A DNA stretch of 64,000 nucleotides from Caldicellulosiruptor acetigenus (GCF_026914305.1 NZ_CP113866.1:1429501-1493500), one strand, 5' to 3'; positions 42,236 to 51,872 are shown, counted from the first letter of the stretch. Notes: a model not told the origin generated them from the letters alone. A program made the numbers and translations.

Positions 42236-42655
42236 TTACAACTTGTCTTCTGCCCAAAGCCTCTCAAAATTCAAAAACAACTCTTTGTTTTTCTTCTCAA
42301 GATTTATCGGCTTAAATTTTTTGTCAACAAAAGCATGTTCAGTAAAACCTGTGGCACATAAAACTCCATCTCTCTTAACCTCATAGTAAAATTTTATTCT
42401 CGTAGGTGTTAAATTATTAACCCTTGCACTCACTAAAATTTTATCCTCGTAAAAGCAAGCTCTCTTAAAATCGCAAGAGCAGCTTACAAGTGGCAGATAC
42501 ACTCCAAACTCATTTTCAATCTGAGAATAAGAAACTCCCACCTTTTTTATAAGCTCTGTACGAGCTGCTTCAAACCACACAAAATAATTTGAGTGATGTG
42601 CAATACCCATTCTATCTGTTTCAGCATACCTTACTGTTAATTCTATTTCTATCAT
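42236..42655 (-). CDS. hotdog-fold acyl-CoA thioesterase (YbgC/FcbC-like)
   Basis: A 139-residue hotdog thioesterase. The catalytic signature is VRYAETDRMGIAHHSNYFVWFEAAR (the Asp of ETDRMG is the family catalytic residue), followed by VSCSCDFKRACFYEDK. Substrate unknown; the family hydrolyses short or aromatic acyl-CoAs. It follows pyk by 21 nt and is the last gene of the mtrB-pfkA-pyk run. No terminator hairpin is visible between it and the rpsU promoter. Confidence 0.9.
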   Translation of the reverse strand: MIEIELTVRYAETDRMGIAHHSNYFVWFEAARTELIKKVGVSYSQIENEFGVYLPLVSCSCDFKRACFYEDKILVSARVNNLTPTRIKFYYEVKRDGVLCATGFTEHAFVDKKFKPINLEKKNKELFLNFERLWAEDKL

Positions 42656-42676
42656 TATTTGTTACCCCTAAAACTT

Positions 42677-44434
42677 TTATTCTTCTGTCTTCTGCTCTCC
42701 ACTAAATACTATTCCCTTTTGAGTATCAATTGTAACCACAATCCCTGTTTTTAATATCTCTAATGCATTTTTAGCATCTGTGATTACAGGGATATCAAGT
42801 GCAGCACCTACAATTACAGCATGAGAGTTCTGTCCACCTTCTTCTGTGATAATACCAGATGCTCTTTTCATATATGGTATAAACTCGTTATTTGTTTGAT
42901 TTGTAACAATAATATCTCCATCTTCAAAATTCTGTTTAAGATCATTAATGGTTTTTACAACACAGACCCTGCTTGTCACCTTTCCACTTCCCCAGCCACG
43001 CCCTTCAACCAGAACATGTCCTACAACATGAACTTTAAGTATATTTGTTGTTCCACTTACACCAACAGGAACTCCGGCAGTGATAACAACCAAATCTCCA
43101 TTTTTTACAATCTTGGATTTCACAGCTATCTCAACAGCATGGTCAAATATATCATCGGTTGAACTCTTGTACTCTGCCAAAAATGGATACACACCCCATG
43201 ACAGATTCAACTGTCTTCTTACCTTCTCACAAGGTGTGGTTGCAATAATCGGACAAGCAGGTCTGAATTTTGAGACCATTCTTGCAGTGTTACCTGACTT
43301 TGTCACAGTTATAATAGCCTTTGCGCCAAGGTCATGTGCGGTTGTACAAGTTGCGTGCGAAATAGCATTTGTAACGTTAACAGGCATATCAAATACCTGA
43401 GACTGAAATCTCTTGATATAATCAATCTGATTTTCCACTCTCTCGGCAATCTTTGCCATTGTAGCAACACTTTCAACGGGGTATTTGCCCATTGCCGTCT
43501 CGCCAGAGAGCATTATTGCAGACGTGCCATCAAATATAGCATTGGCAATATCGCTAACCTCTGCCCTGGTAGGTCTTGGATTTCGTATCATAGATTCAAG
43601 CATCTGTGTTGCTGTTATGACAGGCTTCCCTGCTTTGTAGCATTTTTCAATGAGCATTTTTTGAACAAGGGGGACTTCCTCAAAAGGAAGTTCTACCCCT
43701 AAATCTCCTCTTGCAACCATAATTCCATCTGCAACCCTTATTATTTCGTCGCAGTTGGCAACACCTTCTTGAGTTTCTATCTTGGCAATTATTAAAATGT
43801 CTTTTCCACCATTTTTGTTCAGAAACTCTCTAATCTCAACAACGTCACTTGCCTTTCTTATAAATGAGGCTGCAATAAAATCTACATCGTTTTCTATCCC
43901 AAACAGAATATCCTCTTTATCCTTCTGGGTAAGTGCAGGAAGTCTTATGGGTATGCCCGGTACATTTACCCCTTTTTGGTTGGTCAAAACTCCTCCATTT
44001 TTTACCTTGCAGATTATGTTCTTTTCTGTCTTGTCCTCAACAATAAGCTCAATAAGTCCATCATCTATCAGGATTTTATCACCTGGTTTTACATCCTCAA
44101 TAAGTTCTTTATAAGTTATACTCACAATCTCTTCATTTCCTAAGATTTCTTCCACAGTCAGTACAAACTTCTGACCCTCTTTTAGTTCTACTTTGCCGTC
44201 CTTAAAAAAACCTATTCTTATCTCTGGCCCTTTAGTATCAAGCAAAATGGGAATAGGCTTGTCAAGTTCTTCTCTTATCTTTTTTACCATGTCAATCTTT
44301 TTCTTATGCTCTTCATGTGTACCATGAGAAAAATTTAATCTCACAACATCCATTCCATTTTCAACAAGCTTTCTTATTATCTCCTCTGAGTCGGTCGCTG
44401 GACCCAATGTACAAATTATTTTTGTTTTCCTCAA
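42677..44434 (-). CDS. pyk: pyruvate kinase with C-terminal PEP-utilizer-like domain
   Basis: About 585 residues. N-terminal catalytic barrel with RKTKIICTLGPATDSEE, LNFSHGTHEEHKKKI and the signature IIAKIETQEGVAN; MVARGDLGVELP; ATQMLESMI. An additional C-terminal domain (about 480-585) resembles the phosphohistidine swivel domain of PEP synthase or PPDK (ITEEGGQNSHAVIVGAALD), as in Geobacillus pyruvate kinase. It catalyses PEP + ADP to pyruvate + ATP. Start: the TTG at 44434 is 8 nt from GGAGG and gives the canonical MRKTKI start; a GTG five codons upstream overlaps that site and is rejected. It follows pfkA by about 20 nt. Confidence 0.96.
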   Translation of the reverse strand: MRKTKIICTLGPATDSEEIIRKLVENGMDVVRLNFSHGTHEEHKKKIDMVKKIREELDKPIPILLDTKGPEIRIGFFKDGKVELKEGQKFVLTVEEILGNEEIVSITYKELIEDVKPGDKILIDDGLIELIVEDKTEKNIICKVKNGGVLTNQKGVNVPGIPIRLPALTQKDKEDILFGIENDVDFIAASFIRKASDVVEIREFLNKNGGKDILIIAKIETQEGVANCDEIIRVADGIMVARGDLGVELPFEEVPLVQKMLIEKCYKAGKPVITATQMLESMIRNPRPTRAEVSDIANAIFDGTSAIMLSGETAMGKYPVESVATMAKIAERVENQIDYIKRFQSQVFDMPVNVTNAISHATCTTAHDLGAKAIITVTKSGNTARMVSKFRPACPIIATTPCEKVRRQLNLSWGVYPFLAEYKSSTDDIFDHAVEIAVKSKIVKNGDLVVITAGVPVGVSGTTNILKVHVVGHVLVEGRGWGSGKVTSRVCVVKTINDLKQNFEDGDIIVTNQTNNEFIPYMKRASGIITEEGGQNSHAVIVGAALDIPVITDAKNALEILKTGIVVTIDTQKGIVFSGEQKTEE

Positions 44435-44455
44435 ACTCAAACCCTCCACAAAAAG

Positions 44456-45424
44456 TTATAAAGAAAGAATAGTAGCTAAGTTGTACATGTATTCATCAAT
44501 TGTCTTTTGCATAGAAAGTGCTTCGTCAATATCATAATCAACAATCTTGCCATCCTTCATCGCAATTATCCTGTTCTGCTTACCTTCTTTGATAACCTCA
44601 ACAGCTTTTGCCCCCATCAAACTTGCAACAACTCTGTCATATGCAGTAGGCGATCCACCTCTCTGGATATATCCAAGTATTGTCGCCCGTGTCTCTATTC
44701 CTGTTGCTTCTTCAATCTCCTTTGCAAGTTCTGTTGCTCCACCAATTCCCTCAGCCAATATAATCAAGTTATGGAGCTTTCCTTTGTTTTTGCCATCAAT
44801 TATTCTTCTGATTATCTCATCTTTGTCAAGACCTTTTTCGGGAATCACAATTGACTCAGCACCACCTGCAATACCGCTGTAAAGAGCAATATATCCAGCA
44901 TGACGGCCCATTACTTCAAGGATGCTAACTCTTTCATGAGAGGTTGCTGTGTCTCTTATCTTATTAATTGCATCCTGTACAGTATTCAATGCTGTATCAA
45001 AACCAATAGTGTAGTCTGTACATGCGATGTCATTGTCGATGGTTCCAGGAATTCCAACAACATTTATACCAAACTTACTCAGGTCTCTTGCTCCCCTGAA
45101 AGACCCATCTCCACCAATTACAACAAGAGCATCAATCTTAAAGATTTTGCACATTGAAGCAGCTTTTTTGAGCCCATTTTCTGTCATGAACTCAGGAGAC
45201 CTTGCAGTCAAAAGTATTGTTCCACCACGTTGGATTATATCTGAAACAGACCTCAGGTTCATCTCAAAAATGTCGCCTTCAATAAGACCATTGTACCCAC
45301 GTCTTATGCCCATCACTCTAAACCCGTAGTATATACCAGTTCTTACAACAGCTCGTATAGCAGCGTTCATTCCTGGTGCGTCTCCACCACTTGTCAAAAC
45401 ACCAATAGTTCTCACTTCTGGCAT
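44456..45424 (-). CDS. pfkA: ATP-dependent 6-phosphofructokinase
   Basis: A 322-residue bacterial-type PFK. ATP site: [19 protein letters not shown] (7-25); [16 protein letters not shown]; catalytic loop [19 protein letters not shown] with the general-base Asp; and [16 protein letters not shown]. The residues fit the ATP-type (Gly after GGD) rather than pyrophosphate-type enzyme. It commits fructose 6-phosphate to glycolysis. It is between the DUF2007-like gene and pyk. Confidence 0.96.
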   Translation of the reverse strand: MPEVRTIGVLTSGGDAPGMNAAIRAVVRTGIYYGFRVMGIRRGYNGLIEGDIFEMNLRSVSDIIQRGGTILLTARSPEFMTENGLKKAASMCKIFKIDALVVIGGDGSFRGARDLSKFGINVVGIPGTIDNDIACTDYTIGFDTALNTVQDAINKIRDTATSHERVSILEVMGRHAGYIALYSGIAGGAESIVIPEKGLDKDEIIRRIIDGKNKGKLHNLIILAEGIGGATELAKEIEEATGIETRATILGYIQRGGSPTAYDRVVASLMGAKAVEVIKEGKQNRIIAMKDGKIVDYDIDEALSMQKTIDEYMYNLATILSL

Positions 45425-45450
45425 ATCTTTAGTACCCCTTTCTTTTGAGT

Positions 45451-45642
45451 TTAAAATCCTTTTTCGATTATTATGTTGTGTGCTTCATTGACATCTGTTT
45501 CTGGCACTATTATTTCAAAATAACCTTCTTTGCCTTCCTGAGAAATAGATTTGACCTTTGCAAGAATCCCGACTTTCTCAAGCTCCTCTCTAATTTTGTT
45601 GGCAATCTCACTATTTGAGGTTATATAAACAACTTCCCACAT
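45451..45642 (-). CDS. small DUF2007-like protein
   Basis: A 63-residue protein ([20 protein letters not shown]...) with a ferredoxin-like beta-alpha-beta pattern: [17 protein letters not shown], then [18 protein letters not shown]. Similar proteins beside pfkA in related anaerobes are often mislabelled glutamate decarboxylase; it is far too small for that. Function unknown. The ATG at 45642 has GAAGGTG 5 nt upstream; a longer in-frame version has no site and would overlap mtrB. Confidence 0.8.
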   Translation of the reverse strand: MWEVVYITSNSEIANKIREELEKVGILAKVKSISQEGKEGYFEIIVPETDVNEAHNIIIEKGF

Positions 45643-45661
45643 AAAAACACCTTCTACACCA

Positions 45662-45910
45662 TCATTTATTCTGGGACTCTGAAACAATCATCCCAAACTT
45701 TGTATAGATTTCTGCCCTACCTCTTACCTTAATTGCCGACGTAACCTCAGTAAATTGAGCAAGTAAAACTTCACCACTGTCAAGTTTTTCTGTGTGATGA
45801 AGTTTTGTGTCCTTACCTCTTGTCAGCCCTATCACATTTACTCCGTTTTCAAGAGCCTTGACTACTATATAGTCACCATTTTTGTATTCGTATACATTTT
45901 CATTTTCCAT
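45662..45910 (-). CDS. mtrB: trp RNA-binding attenuation protein (TRAP)
   Basis: An 82-residue protein closely matching TRAP of Bacillus. Core: [20 protein letters not shown], then [20 protein letters not shown], then [17 protein letters not shown]. The RNA-contacting Lys/Lys/Arg residues (in TKLHHTEK, and K-R of IKVRG) and tryptophan-pocket residues are present. It forms an 11-mer that binds (G/U)AG repeats when loaded with tryptophan. Here it has about 8 extra N-terminal residues ([11 protein letters not shown]). GAGGTG precedes the ATG. No trp genes or triplet-repeat target are seen in this window. It heads the pfkA-pyk unit. Confidence 0.95.
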   Translation of the reverse strand: MENENVYEYKNGDYIVVKALENGVNVIGLTRGKDTKLHHTEKLDSGEVLLAQFTEVTSAIKVRGRAEIYTKFGMIVSESQNK

Positions 45911-45934
45911 ATTTCATCTCACCTCTTTTCAAAT

Positions 45935-45943
45935 ATTATAACA
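45935..45943 (-). promoter_or_regulatory. extended -10 promoter of mtrB-pfkA-pyk
   Basis: On the minus strand, TGTTATAAT (45943-45935): perfect -10 with the TGn extension. A TTGATT lies 15 nt upstream, a rather short spacing, and overlaps the 3' end of dnaE. The mtrB start is about 25 nt downstream of the -10. Confidence 0.6.
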
Positions 45944-45957
45944 AAACGGTCTAAAAA

Positions 45958-48900
45958 TCAAGAATCAATATCTTCTATCCAAACATTTTCCTCGCCAAAC
46001 CACTCTTTGAGCTGTTCAATCACCGTAGGATTTATTTCTATACACAAATTTGACTTGGAAATTAGCCTCTTTTGATTATAATAAAGAACTATTTTAGACT
46101 TTCCTGCAAAGAACTTTACAAACGCTAAGAATTTCTTTGACTTTAATATTGTATCATCACTTACCCTTATTGCAAGGGCTTTTTCTCTGCTGTTTTGAGT
46201 TTCTTCAGGTCTATCGCTGCCAAGCCTATCTACTTTTTGAGCAATAACTTTTACCCCCTCGTCCTCTCTGAAAGTTGCCTTTGCCTCAATTAATACAATC
46301 ATATCTTCTTTTATTAGATGAGAATACTTTTCATAAACGCTCGGGAAAAACAACACCTCAACCGAATCTGTCAAATCTTCTAACTTTGCAAATGCCATTG
46401 TCTGGTTGTTCTTTGTAAGTTTTACTTTTACCTCTTTTAATATCCCGCACACAAGTATTTGCTCAAACTTGTATTCATCTTCTTCGGACATAGTAGATAT
46501 TTCAGAAAGAGGAGTTACATTGTATTTTGAAATTTCCTCAGTATACCTTTCAAGTGGATGACTGCTTATATATATTCCAATAGTATCCTTTTCCATTTTC
46601 ATGAGTTCCTGAGCAGTTGGTTGTGGCATATTTTTGTACTCAAAACTTTCATTTTCATTGCCGGATATCTCAAAAAAACTAAACTGATTTGCATTCTTCT
46701 TTTTAGCTTGTTTTAGCACAAGAATATCTTCTATTGAAGCTAAAAGCGAATTTCTGTTGATCCCTGTAAAGTCAAATGCACCCGAGCGTATCAAATTTTC
46801 AATAATTCTTTTGTTTACAGTATTTGTGTCAACTCTCATTATAAAATCATACAAATCCTTAAATTCACCTTTTTCCTCTCTCTCTTTTAAGATGTGGGCA
46901 ATGACGTTCTCTCCCAAGCTTTTTATAGCTCTTAGTCCAAATCTTATGCTATTTCCTTCGATTGTAAAGTCATAACTACTTTTGTTTATATCAGGTGGCA
47001 AAATAGATATTCCAAATTTCCTGCACTCTTCTATATACATTCCAACCTTCTCATTCGAGTTCATAACACTTGTAATTAAACTTGTCATAAACTCTATGGT
47101 ATAATACTTTTTCAAATATGCAGTCTGATATGCTAATATAGCATATGCAGCAGCATGTGATTTGTTAAATGCATAACTCGCAAAATCTTCTATAATGGCA
47201 AAAATCTTTTCAGCTGTTTCTTTATCTATTCCATTTGCCATAGCTCCTTCAATGAATCTGTCCTTTTCTTCCATCAGTATATCGGCTTTTTTCTTTGCCA
47301 TTGCTCTTCTCACAAGGTCAGCTCTTCCAAGCGAGTACCCAGCAAGTGTTCTGAAAATTTGCATAACTTGTTCTTGATACACAATACATCCATAGGTGAC
47401 ATTTAAAATTGGTTCAAGACTGGGATGGAGGTATTCAATTTTTTCTCTGTTATTCTTGTTCTGGATATAAACTGGAATCTGGTCCATTGGTCCAGGCCTA
47501 AATAAAGATATTCCTGCAATAATATCCTCCAAGTTTTCAGGTTTGAGTTCTTTCATAAACTGTTTCATGCCACTACTTTCAAGCTGGAACACACCATTCG
47601 TGTTTCCTTCTGATATAAATTCATAAACATTTTTGTCATTATAGTCTATCCTGTCTAAATCAATCTCAATACCTCTATTTTTTTTCACAAGCTCCAACGT
47701 ATTTTGGATGACAGTGAGTGTTCTCAAACCAAGAAAATCCATCTTCAAAAGCCCAAGTTCTTCTAAAGTTGTCATTGGAAATTGAGTGACAATAGCATCA
47801 TCAGTCCTTGCCAACGGCACCAAATCTGTAATTGGACAGCTTGAAATCACAACACCGGCAGCATGAACAGACGCATGTCTTGGCATACCTTCAAGATTTC
47901 TTGCTGTATCAATTATTTTTCTTACCGTATCATTTTGTTCATAAATCTTTTTAAGCTCATGGTTTATCTCAAGTGCCTTGTCAATGGTCATCCCAGGAGA
48001 AAACGGAATCATTTTTGCAATTTCGTCCACCTGAGAATATGGAATTCCCAGGACCCTTCCAACATCTCTGATTGAAGCCCTTACTGCCATTGTTCCAAAT
48101 GTTATTATCTGACTTACTCTGTCCTCTCCATATTTGCGAGTGACATAGTCAATCACTTCCTGTCTTCTTTGATAACAAAAGTCGATGTCTATGTCGGGCA
48201 TAGAGACTCTTTCTGGATTTAAAAATCTCTCAAAAAGAAGGTCATACTTTATTGGGTCAACATTTGTAATACCCAGACAGTATGCAACAATACTCCCAGC
48301 TGCAGAACCTCTTCCAGGACCTACCATTATGTTGTTTTGTTTAGCATAGTTTATAAAGTCCTGAACTATTAAAAAATATTCGACAAATCCCATATCTTTT
48401 ATCACTTGAAGCTCCATCATAAGCCTGTCATATGCAGCTTTGTCATCTTTTGAATATCTTTTCTTGAATCCTTCTAAAGCCAACTCTTTAAGGTACTCAA
48501 ATGCGTCACTTTTGCCTTCTGGCAGTTGAAATTTCGGAAGGTTAATCTTACCAAACTCAAACTCAACGTTGCATTTTTCAGCAATCTCCAACGTGTTTTT
48601 CAGTGCTTCCGGAATGTAACCAAAAATCTGTTGCATCTCTTCAGGTGACTTGAGATAAAATTCATCGGTTGGAAATTCCATTCTGTTAGAATCACTTATG
48701 GTTTTTCCTGTCTGAATACAAAGCAAGATATCATGAAGGTTTCTATCTTCTCTCCTCAAATAATGAACATCATTTGTTGCCACAATCGGAATTTGATATT
48801 TTTTTGATAGCCTCATAAGTTCATTATTTACAAATCTTTGCTCATCAATGTAATGATATTGAAGTTCAAAGTAAAAGTTCTCTCCAAACACCTCTTTATA

Positions 48901-49380
48901 AAAACTAATTGCATCATACAGTTTTTCCTTTTGCTCTCTCAAAATCAGCTTGGGAATCTCCCCCGCAAGACAACTTGTAAGTGCCACAAGCCCTTTTGAA
49001 TACTTGCTCAAGACTTCTCTGTCAACCCTTGGTTTATAGTAAAATCCTTCAACAAATCCAATCGAAACTATCTTGGAAAGATTTTTATAGCCCTCATTGT
49101 CCATAGCAAGAAGGACAAGGTGGTGGATATCATTATCGATATTTGGTTCTTTATCAAAGCGAGTCCGTGGAGCTAAATATATCTCACATCCAATTATAGG
49201 TTTGATACCATTTTCCTTGGCAGCTTTATAAAAATCTATAACACCATACATTACTCCATGGTCAGTTATTGCCACAGCATTCATATTTAGCTCTTTTACC
49301 CTTTCAAAAAGCCTATCAATCCTACAAGCCCCGTCCAACAAACTATACTCGGTATGAAGGTGAAGATGAACAAAACTCAT
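45958..49380 (-). CDS. dnaE: DNA polymerase III alpha subunit DnaE
   Basis: A 1140-residue replicative polymerase of the DnaE type (no intrinsic exonuclease, unlike PolC). N-terminal PHP domain (HLHLHTEYSLLDGACRIDRL), polymerase core with GPGRGSAAGSIVAYCLG and PDIDIDFCYQRRQEV (catalytic acidic residues), LFRPGPMDQIP, helix-hairpin-helix region, and an OB domain near residues 965-1060 (ILVCGILKEVKVKLTKNNQ). Length and order match DnaE1. No gene is between it and mtrB except the mtrB promoter. Confidence 0.96.
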   Translation of the reverse strand: MSFVHLHLHTEYSLLDGACRIDRLFERVKELNMNAVAITDHGVMYGVIDFYKAAKENGIKPIIGCEIYLAPRTRFDKEPNIDNDIHHLVLLAMDNEGYKNLSKIVSIGFVEGFYYKPRVDREVLSKYSKGLVALTSCLAGEIPKLILREQKEKLYDAISFYKEVFGENFYFELQYHYIDEQRFVNNELMRLSKKYQIPIVATNDVHYLRREDRNLHDILLCIQTGKTISDSNRMEFPTDEFYLKSPEEMQQIFGYIPEALKNTLEIAEKCNVEFEFGKINLPKFQLPEGKSDAFEYLKELALEGFKKRYSKDDKAAYDRLMMELQVIKDMGFVEYFLIVQDFINYAKQNNIMVGPGRGSAAGSIVAYCLGITNVDPIKYDLLFERFLNPERVSMPDIDIDFCYQRRQEVIDYVTRKYGEDRVSQIITFGTMAVRASIRDVGRVLGIPYSQVDEIAKMIPFSPGMTIDKALEINHELKKIYEQNDTVRKIIDTARNLEGMPRHASVHAAGVVISSCPITDLVPLARTDDAIVTQFPMTTLEELGLLKMDFLGLRTLTVIQNTLELVKKNRGIEIDLDRIDYNDKNVYEFISEGNTNGVFQLESSGMKQFMKELKPENLEDIIAGISLFRPGPMDQIPVYIQNKNNREKIEYLHPSLEPILNVTYGCIVYQEQVMQIFRTLAGYSLGRADLVRRAMAKKKADILMEEKDRFIEGAMANGIDKETAEKIFAIIEDFASYAFNKSHAAAYAILAYQTAYLKKYYTIEFMTSLITSVMNSNEKVGMYIEECRKFGISILPPDINKSSYDFTIEGNSIRFGLRAIKSLGENVIAHILKEREEKGEFKDLYDFIMRVDTNTVNKRIIENLIRSGAFDFTGINRNSLLASIEDILVLKQAKKKNANQFSFFEISGNENESFEYKNMPQPTAQELMKMEKDTIGIYISSHPLERYTEEISKYNVTPLSEISTMSEEDEYKFEQILVCGILKEVKVKLTKNNQTMAFAKLEDLTDSVEVLFFPSVYEKYSHLIKEDMIVLIEAKATFREDEGVKVIAQKVDRLGSDRPEETQNSREKALAIRVSDDTILKSKKFLAFVKFFAGKSKIVLYYNQKRLISKSNLCIEINPTVIEQLKEWFGEENVWIEDIDS

Positions 49381-49411
49381 TTCTCTTTTGCACCTTTCTT
49401 CTTTCCTGGTT

Positions 49412-50482
49412 TTATATCTCTAAATCATCTAACACATCAACAATATAATAGTGGAAATTCAAAGCCAAATCTATATCCTTGCGAAATGCAAGCCTTTTAC
49501 CTTCACTATCATAAAAAATTCTAACAATTGGCCTCGAGGGAAACTTGGGATTGTTGTGCACAACTATTCCTTTTTCTCGAGTATTGAGTACAACCGGTGT
49601 TCCAATTTGAAAAAGAGAAATAAATGTGACAAACTTGGAAACGATATAACTATCAAAATGTGTTGAACATGAATTTAGCAGATATTCAATTGCCATGTGA
49701 GGTTTTAATCGCTTTCTAAACTCTCTGTCACTAACTAAAGCGTCAAACACATCTGCCACAGCTACAATTTTAGCCATTTGCGGGATTTCATCTCTGGTTT
49801 TGCCAAAAGGATAACCACTGCCATCTAATCTTTCGTGATGGAAAAGTGCAATCTCTGCAACATTCTGTTCAAATTTGTACTCAGAGCTTAAGATATCATA
49901 TCCAACAATTGTGTGCATCTTTATCATTTCATATTCCTTTTCCTGAAGAGGTCCTCTCTTGCTCAAAATATTTCTGGGAATTTTTATCTTACCAATATCA
50001 TGAAGTAAAGTGCCCATACCAAGTACCATGAGTTTATCAAAATCATATCCCAGCTTTATCCCAATCAGAATTGAGAGCACTGTTGTGTTGAGTGAATGAA
50101 AAAGTGTGTAGTTCCCAACTGTACGTATATCACACAGGTTTAAGATAACCTCTTTTTGGTTCAAAAGAGAAGAAATTATTTTGCTAACAAGCTCCTTTAT
50201 TTCCGGAGTAATCTCTTGCGTATTTATATATTTTGACGAAAAAACACCATTTACAATCTCAAATGCTTCTTCTTTTATCTCTTTGGTTATAACATCCTCT
50301 ATGTAAATTTCGGTATTGTCATCTACAATGTAAATGTCATAAACTCCAAATTCTTTTAACCTTTTTATAACACTATTTGTGAGTTTCTGGCCACTTGCAA
50401 TTAAAACCTTTCCATCCTCACTGTATATGTCCCGTGCAAGCACCATACCCTCTTTTGCATTTTTAAGTAGTATCCTTCTCAT
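49412..50482 (-). CDS. HD-GYP domain phosphohydrolase
   Basis: About 356 residues. Residues about 130-310 form the HD-GYP domain: GMGTLLHDIGKIKIPRNIL (HD), EMIKMHTIVGYDIL, and FHHERLDGSGYPFGKTRDE (HERLDGSGYP, with the GYP motif). HD-GYP enzymes degrade cyclic di-GMP. The N-terminal 125 residues are a DUF3391-like uncharacterised domain; no receiver or membrane segment is seen. The ATG at 50482 has GGGGAG 6 nt upstream. It overlaps the end of the formyl-THF cyclo-ligase gene by 20 nt. Confidence 0.9.
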   Translation of the reverse strand: MRRILLKNAKEGMVLARDIYSEDGKVLIASGQKLTNSVIKRLKEFGVYDIYIVDDNTEIYIEDVITKEIKEEAFEIVNGVFSSKYINTQEITPEIKELVSKIISSLLNQKEVILNLCDIRTVGNYTLFHSLNTTVLSILIGIKLGYDFDKLMVLGMGTLLHDIGKIKIPRNILSKRGPLQEKEYEMIKMHTIVGYDILSSEYKFEQNVAEIALFHHERLDGSGYPFGKTRDEIPQMAKIVAVADVFDALVSDREFRKRLKPHMAIEYLLNSCSTHFDSYIVSKFVTFISLFQIGTPVVLNTREKGIVVHNNPKFPSRPIVRIFYDSEGKRLAFRKDIDLALNFHYYIVDVLDDLEI

Positions 50483-51062
50483 CACATTCTCCCCTATATG
50501 CATTTTTTGGCAACAAGATAAGCCTGTCAGTCACAATTACATCAAGCTTTACGTCGTGCTCATCTGCTTTGATTCTTTTTACCTTTTGAAAATGGTATGC
50601 AATCCCAACCTTCACACAATGTTGGGCTACCTTTTTCAAAAACCTATCATAGTAACCTTTACCAAACCCCACCCTGTTTAAATCCTTGTCAAACGCAACA
50701 ATGGGTACAATACAGACATCTATTTGTGATGGAGGTATTTGCTGCTTGCTTGACGGCTCCAAGATACCAAGCTTATTTCTGTGAAGCTTATCCTTTTTTT
50801 TGTATTCACACGCCACCATTTCTGCACTATTTACAACCTTAGGCATACAGACCTTTTTATTTTTTTTGATAAGATATTCAATAATTCTTTTGGTATCAAC
50901 TTCATATGGAAGGCTCATGTAAGTAAAGACGGTTTGAAACTCAAGGGTTGAAAGAAGTTTTTTTAGGTTTCTGTATACCAATATATCAAGATATAACTTT
51001 CTCCTTGGCTCAACTAATTTTCGCCTGATTCCTATAATCTTCCTTATTTTTCTTTTGACCAG
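50463..51062 (-). CDS. 5-formyltetrahydrofolate cyclo-ligase (CTG start)
   Basis: A 199-residue enzyme that converts 5-formyl-THF to 5,10-methenyl-THF with ATP. The signature VGFGKGYYDRFLKKV is clear, with PMSLPYEVDT-like TYMSLPYEVDTKRII in the N-terminal half. An in-frame extension upstream of the first TTG (50981) encodes an IRK...RRKL helix that is typical of the family's N-terminus. The only plausible start in that extension is CTG at 51062, with GGTGAT 5 nt upstream; a stop codon lies two codons before. The length then fits the family. Confidence 0.88.
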   Translation of the reverse strand: MVKRKIRKIIGIRRKLVEPRRKLYLDILVYRNLKKLLSTLEFQTVFTYMSLPYEVDTKRIIEYLIKKNKKVCMPKVVNSAEMVACEYKKKDKLHRNKLGILEPSSKQQIPPSQIDVCIVPIVAFDKDLNRVGFGKGYYDRFLKKVAQHCVKVGIAYHFQKVKRIKADEHDVKLDVIVTDRLILLPKNAYRGECDEKDTT

Positions 51063-51133
51063 TTTTTATCACCCTTTTCTATTAATTTATCACTTTTTTA
51101 TTACAAATGAAATACCTTTTATGTACTAAAAGT

Positions 51134-51166
51134 AAAATAGCCCTGAAAATAAATCAGGGCTATTTT
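51134..51166 (-). terminator. terminator after rpmF
   Basis: Perfect 13-bp stem: 51134-51146 with 51154-51166, 7-nt loop. It starts immediately after the rpmF stop and on the minus strand is followed by TTTTACTTTT. It ends the yceD-rpmF unit. Confidence 0.9.
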
Positions 51167-51167
51167 G

Positions 51168-51344
51168 TTAGTCTTGGTTTACAACTTTTCTATTTCTATA
51201 ATACCCGCAATTTGGACATACCCTGTGAGGAAGTTTCATCTCATGACACTGTGGACACTCTGTAAGATTTGGAATTTCCAATTTCCAATTTGCTCTATGT
51301 TTATGTGTTCTTTGTTTTGACCATCTTCTTTTTGGTTGTGCCAT
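51168..51344 (-). CDS. rpmF: 50S ribosomal protein L32
   Basis: A 58-residue protein, MAQPKRRWSKQRTHKHRANW at the N-terminus, then a zinc ribbon with cysteines in CPQCHEMKLPHRVCPNCGYY. Both the basic N-terminal part and the four-Cys motif (positions 30, 33, 43, 46) match L32. GGAGGTG in the preceding gene's end serves as ribosome-binding site. It directly follows the YceD/DUF177 gene, the conserved pairing. Confidence 0.97.
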   Translation of the reverse strand: MAQPKRRWSKQRTHKHRANWKLEIPNLTECPQCHEMKLPHRVCPNCGYYRNRKVVNQD

Positions 51345-51350
51345 TTCCTT

Positions 51351-51872
51351 TCACACCTCCTTTTTCTCATCTGTGTCCAGTTGATTGATAAGGGTTTTTA
51401 AAACGCTCAGTCTCGGGTCAATATCATCTTTTTCACATGAACATGAGCTCACATTTAGGTTTGTCCCACACACAGGACAAAGCCCCTTGCAGTCTTCCCT
51501 GCACAGGTACTTCATCGGCAGATACAGAACAATTGTTGCAACTATGCTATCATCAAATTCAATGACATCATCTTCAAACCTAATTACTTCATCATCTGTA
51601 GTATCTTCTCTATTGGAGTACTCTTCATAAAAAGGAACATCAACTTCAACATAAGCATCATCTGTACATCTGTAACATATAGTTTTTAGTTTTGTTTTGA
51701 CATTGCCACTGACCTCAATTAAATTTCCCTTCTTTGTAGCAATCCCATAAAAATAGACAGGTTCAACAAAAAATAAAATATCACCTCTAAATTCAAGCTT
51801 TTCCCATGATTCACAAAATTCAAATTCTTCAGAGTCACCATTTGTTTTTAATTTTGATACATCTAATCTCAT
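51351..51872 (-). CDS. YceD/DUF177-family protein
   Basis: A 173-residue YceD-like protein. A DUF177 core is followed by the cysteine motif CREDCKGLCPVCGTNLN near residues 120-140, probably a metal site, and an acidic stretch (RFEDDVIEFDD). The family is always found next to rpmF and is thought to act in 23S rRNA processing or ribosome biogenesis. The ATG at 51872 has GAGGTG 9 nt upstream; a GTG four codons earlier overlaps that site. Confidence 0.92.
   Translation of the reverse strand: MRLDVSKLKTNGDSEEFEFCESWEKLEFRGDILFFVEPVYFYGIATKKGNLIEVSGNVKTKLKTICYRCTDDAYVEVDVPFYEEYSNREDTTDDEVIRFEDDVIEFDDSIVATIVLYLPMKYLCREDCKGLCPVCGTNLNVSSCSCEKDDIDPRLSVLKTLINQLDTDEKKEV

Noticed and set aside
44435..44449. 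GTG start of pyruvate kinase five codons upstream
   Set aside because: It overlaps the GGAGG ribosome-binding site of the TTG at 44434, which gives the canonical MRKTKI start.
45451..45642. glutamate decarboxylase
   Set aside because: A 63-residue protein cannot be this PLP enzyme; the label is a known transfer error in related genomes.
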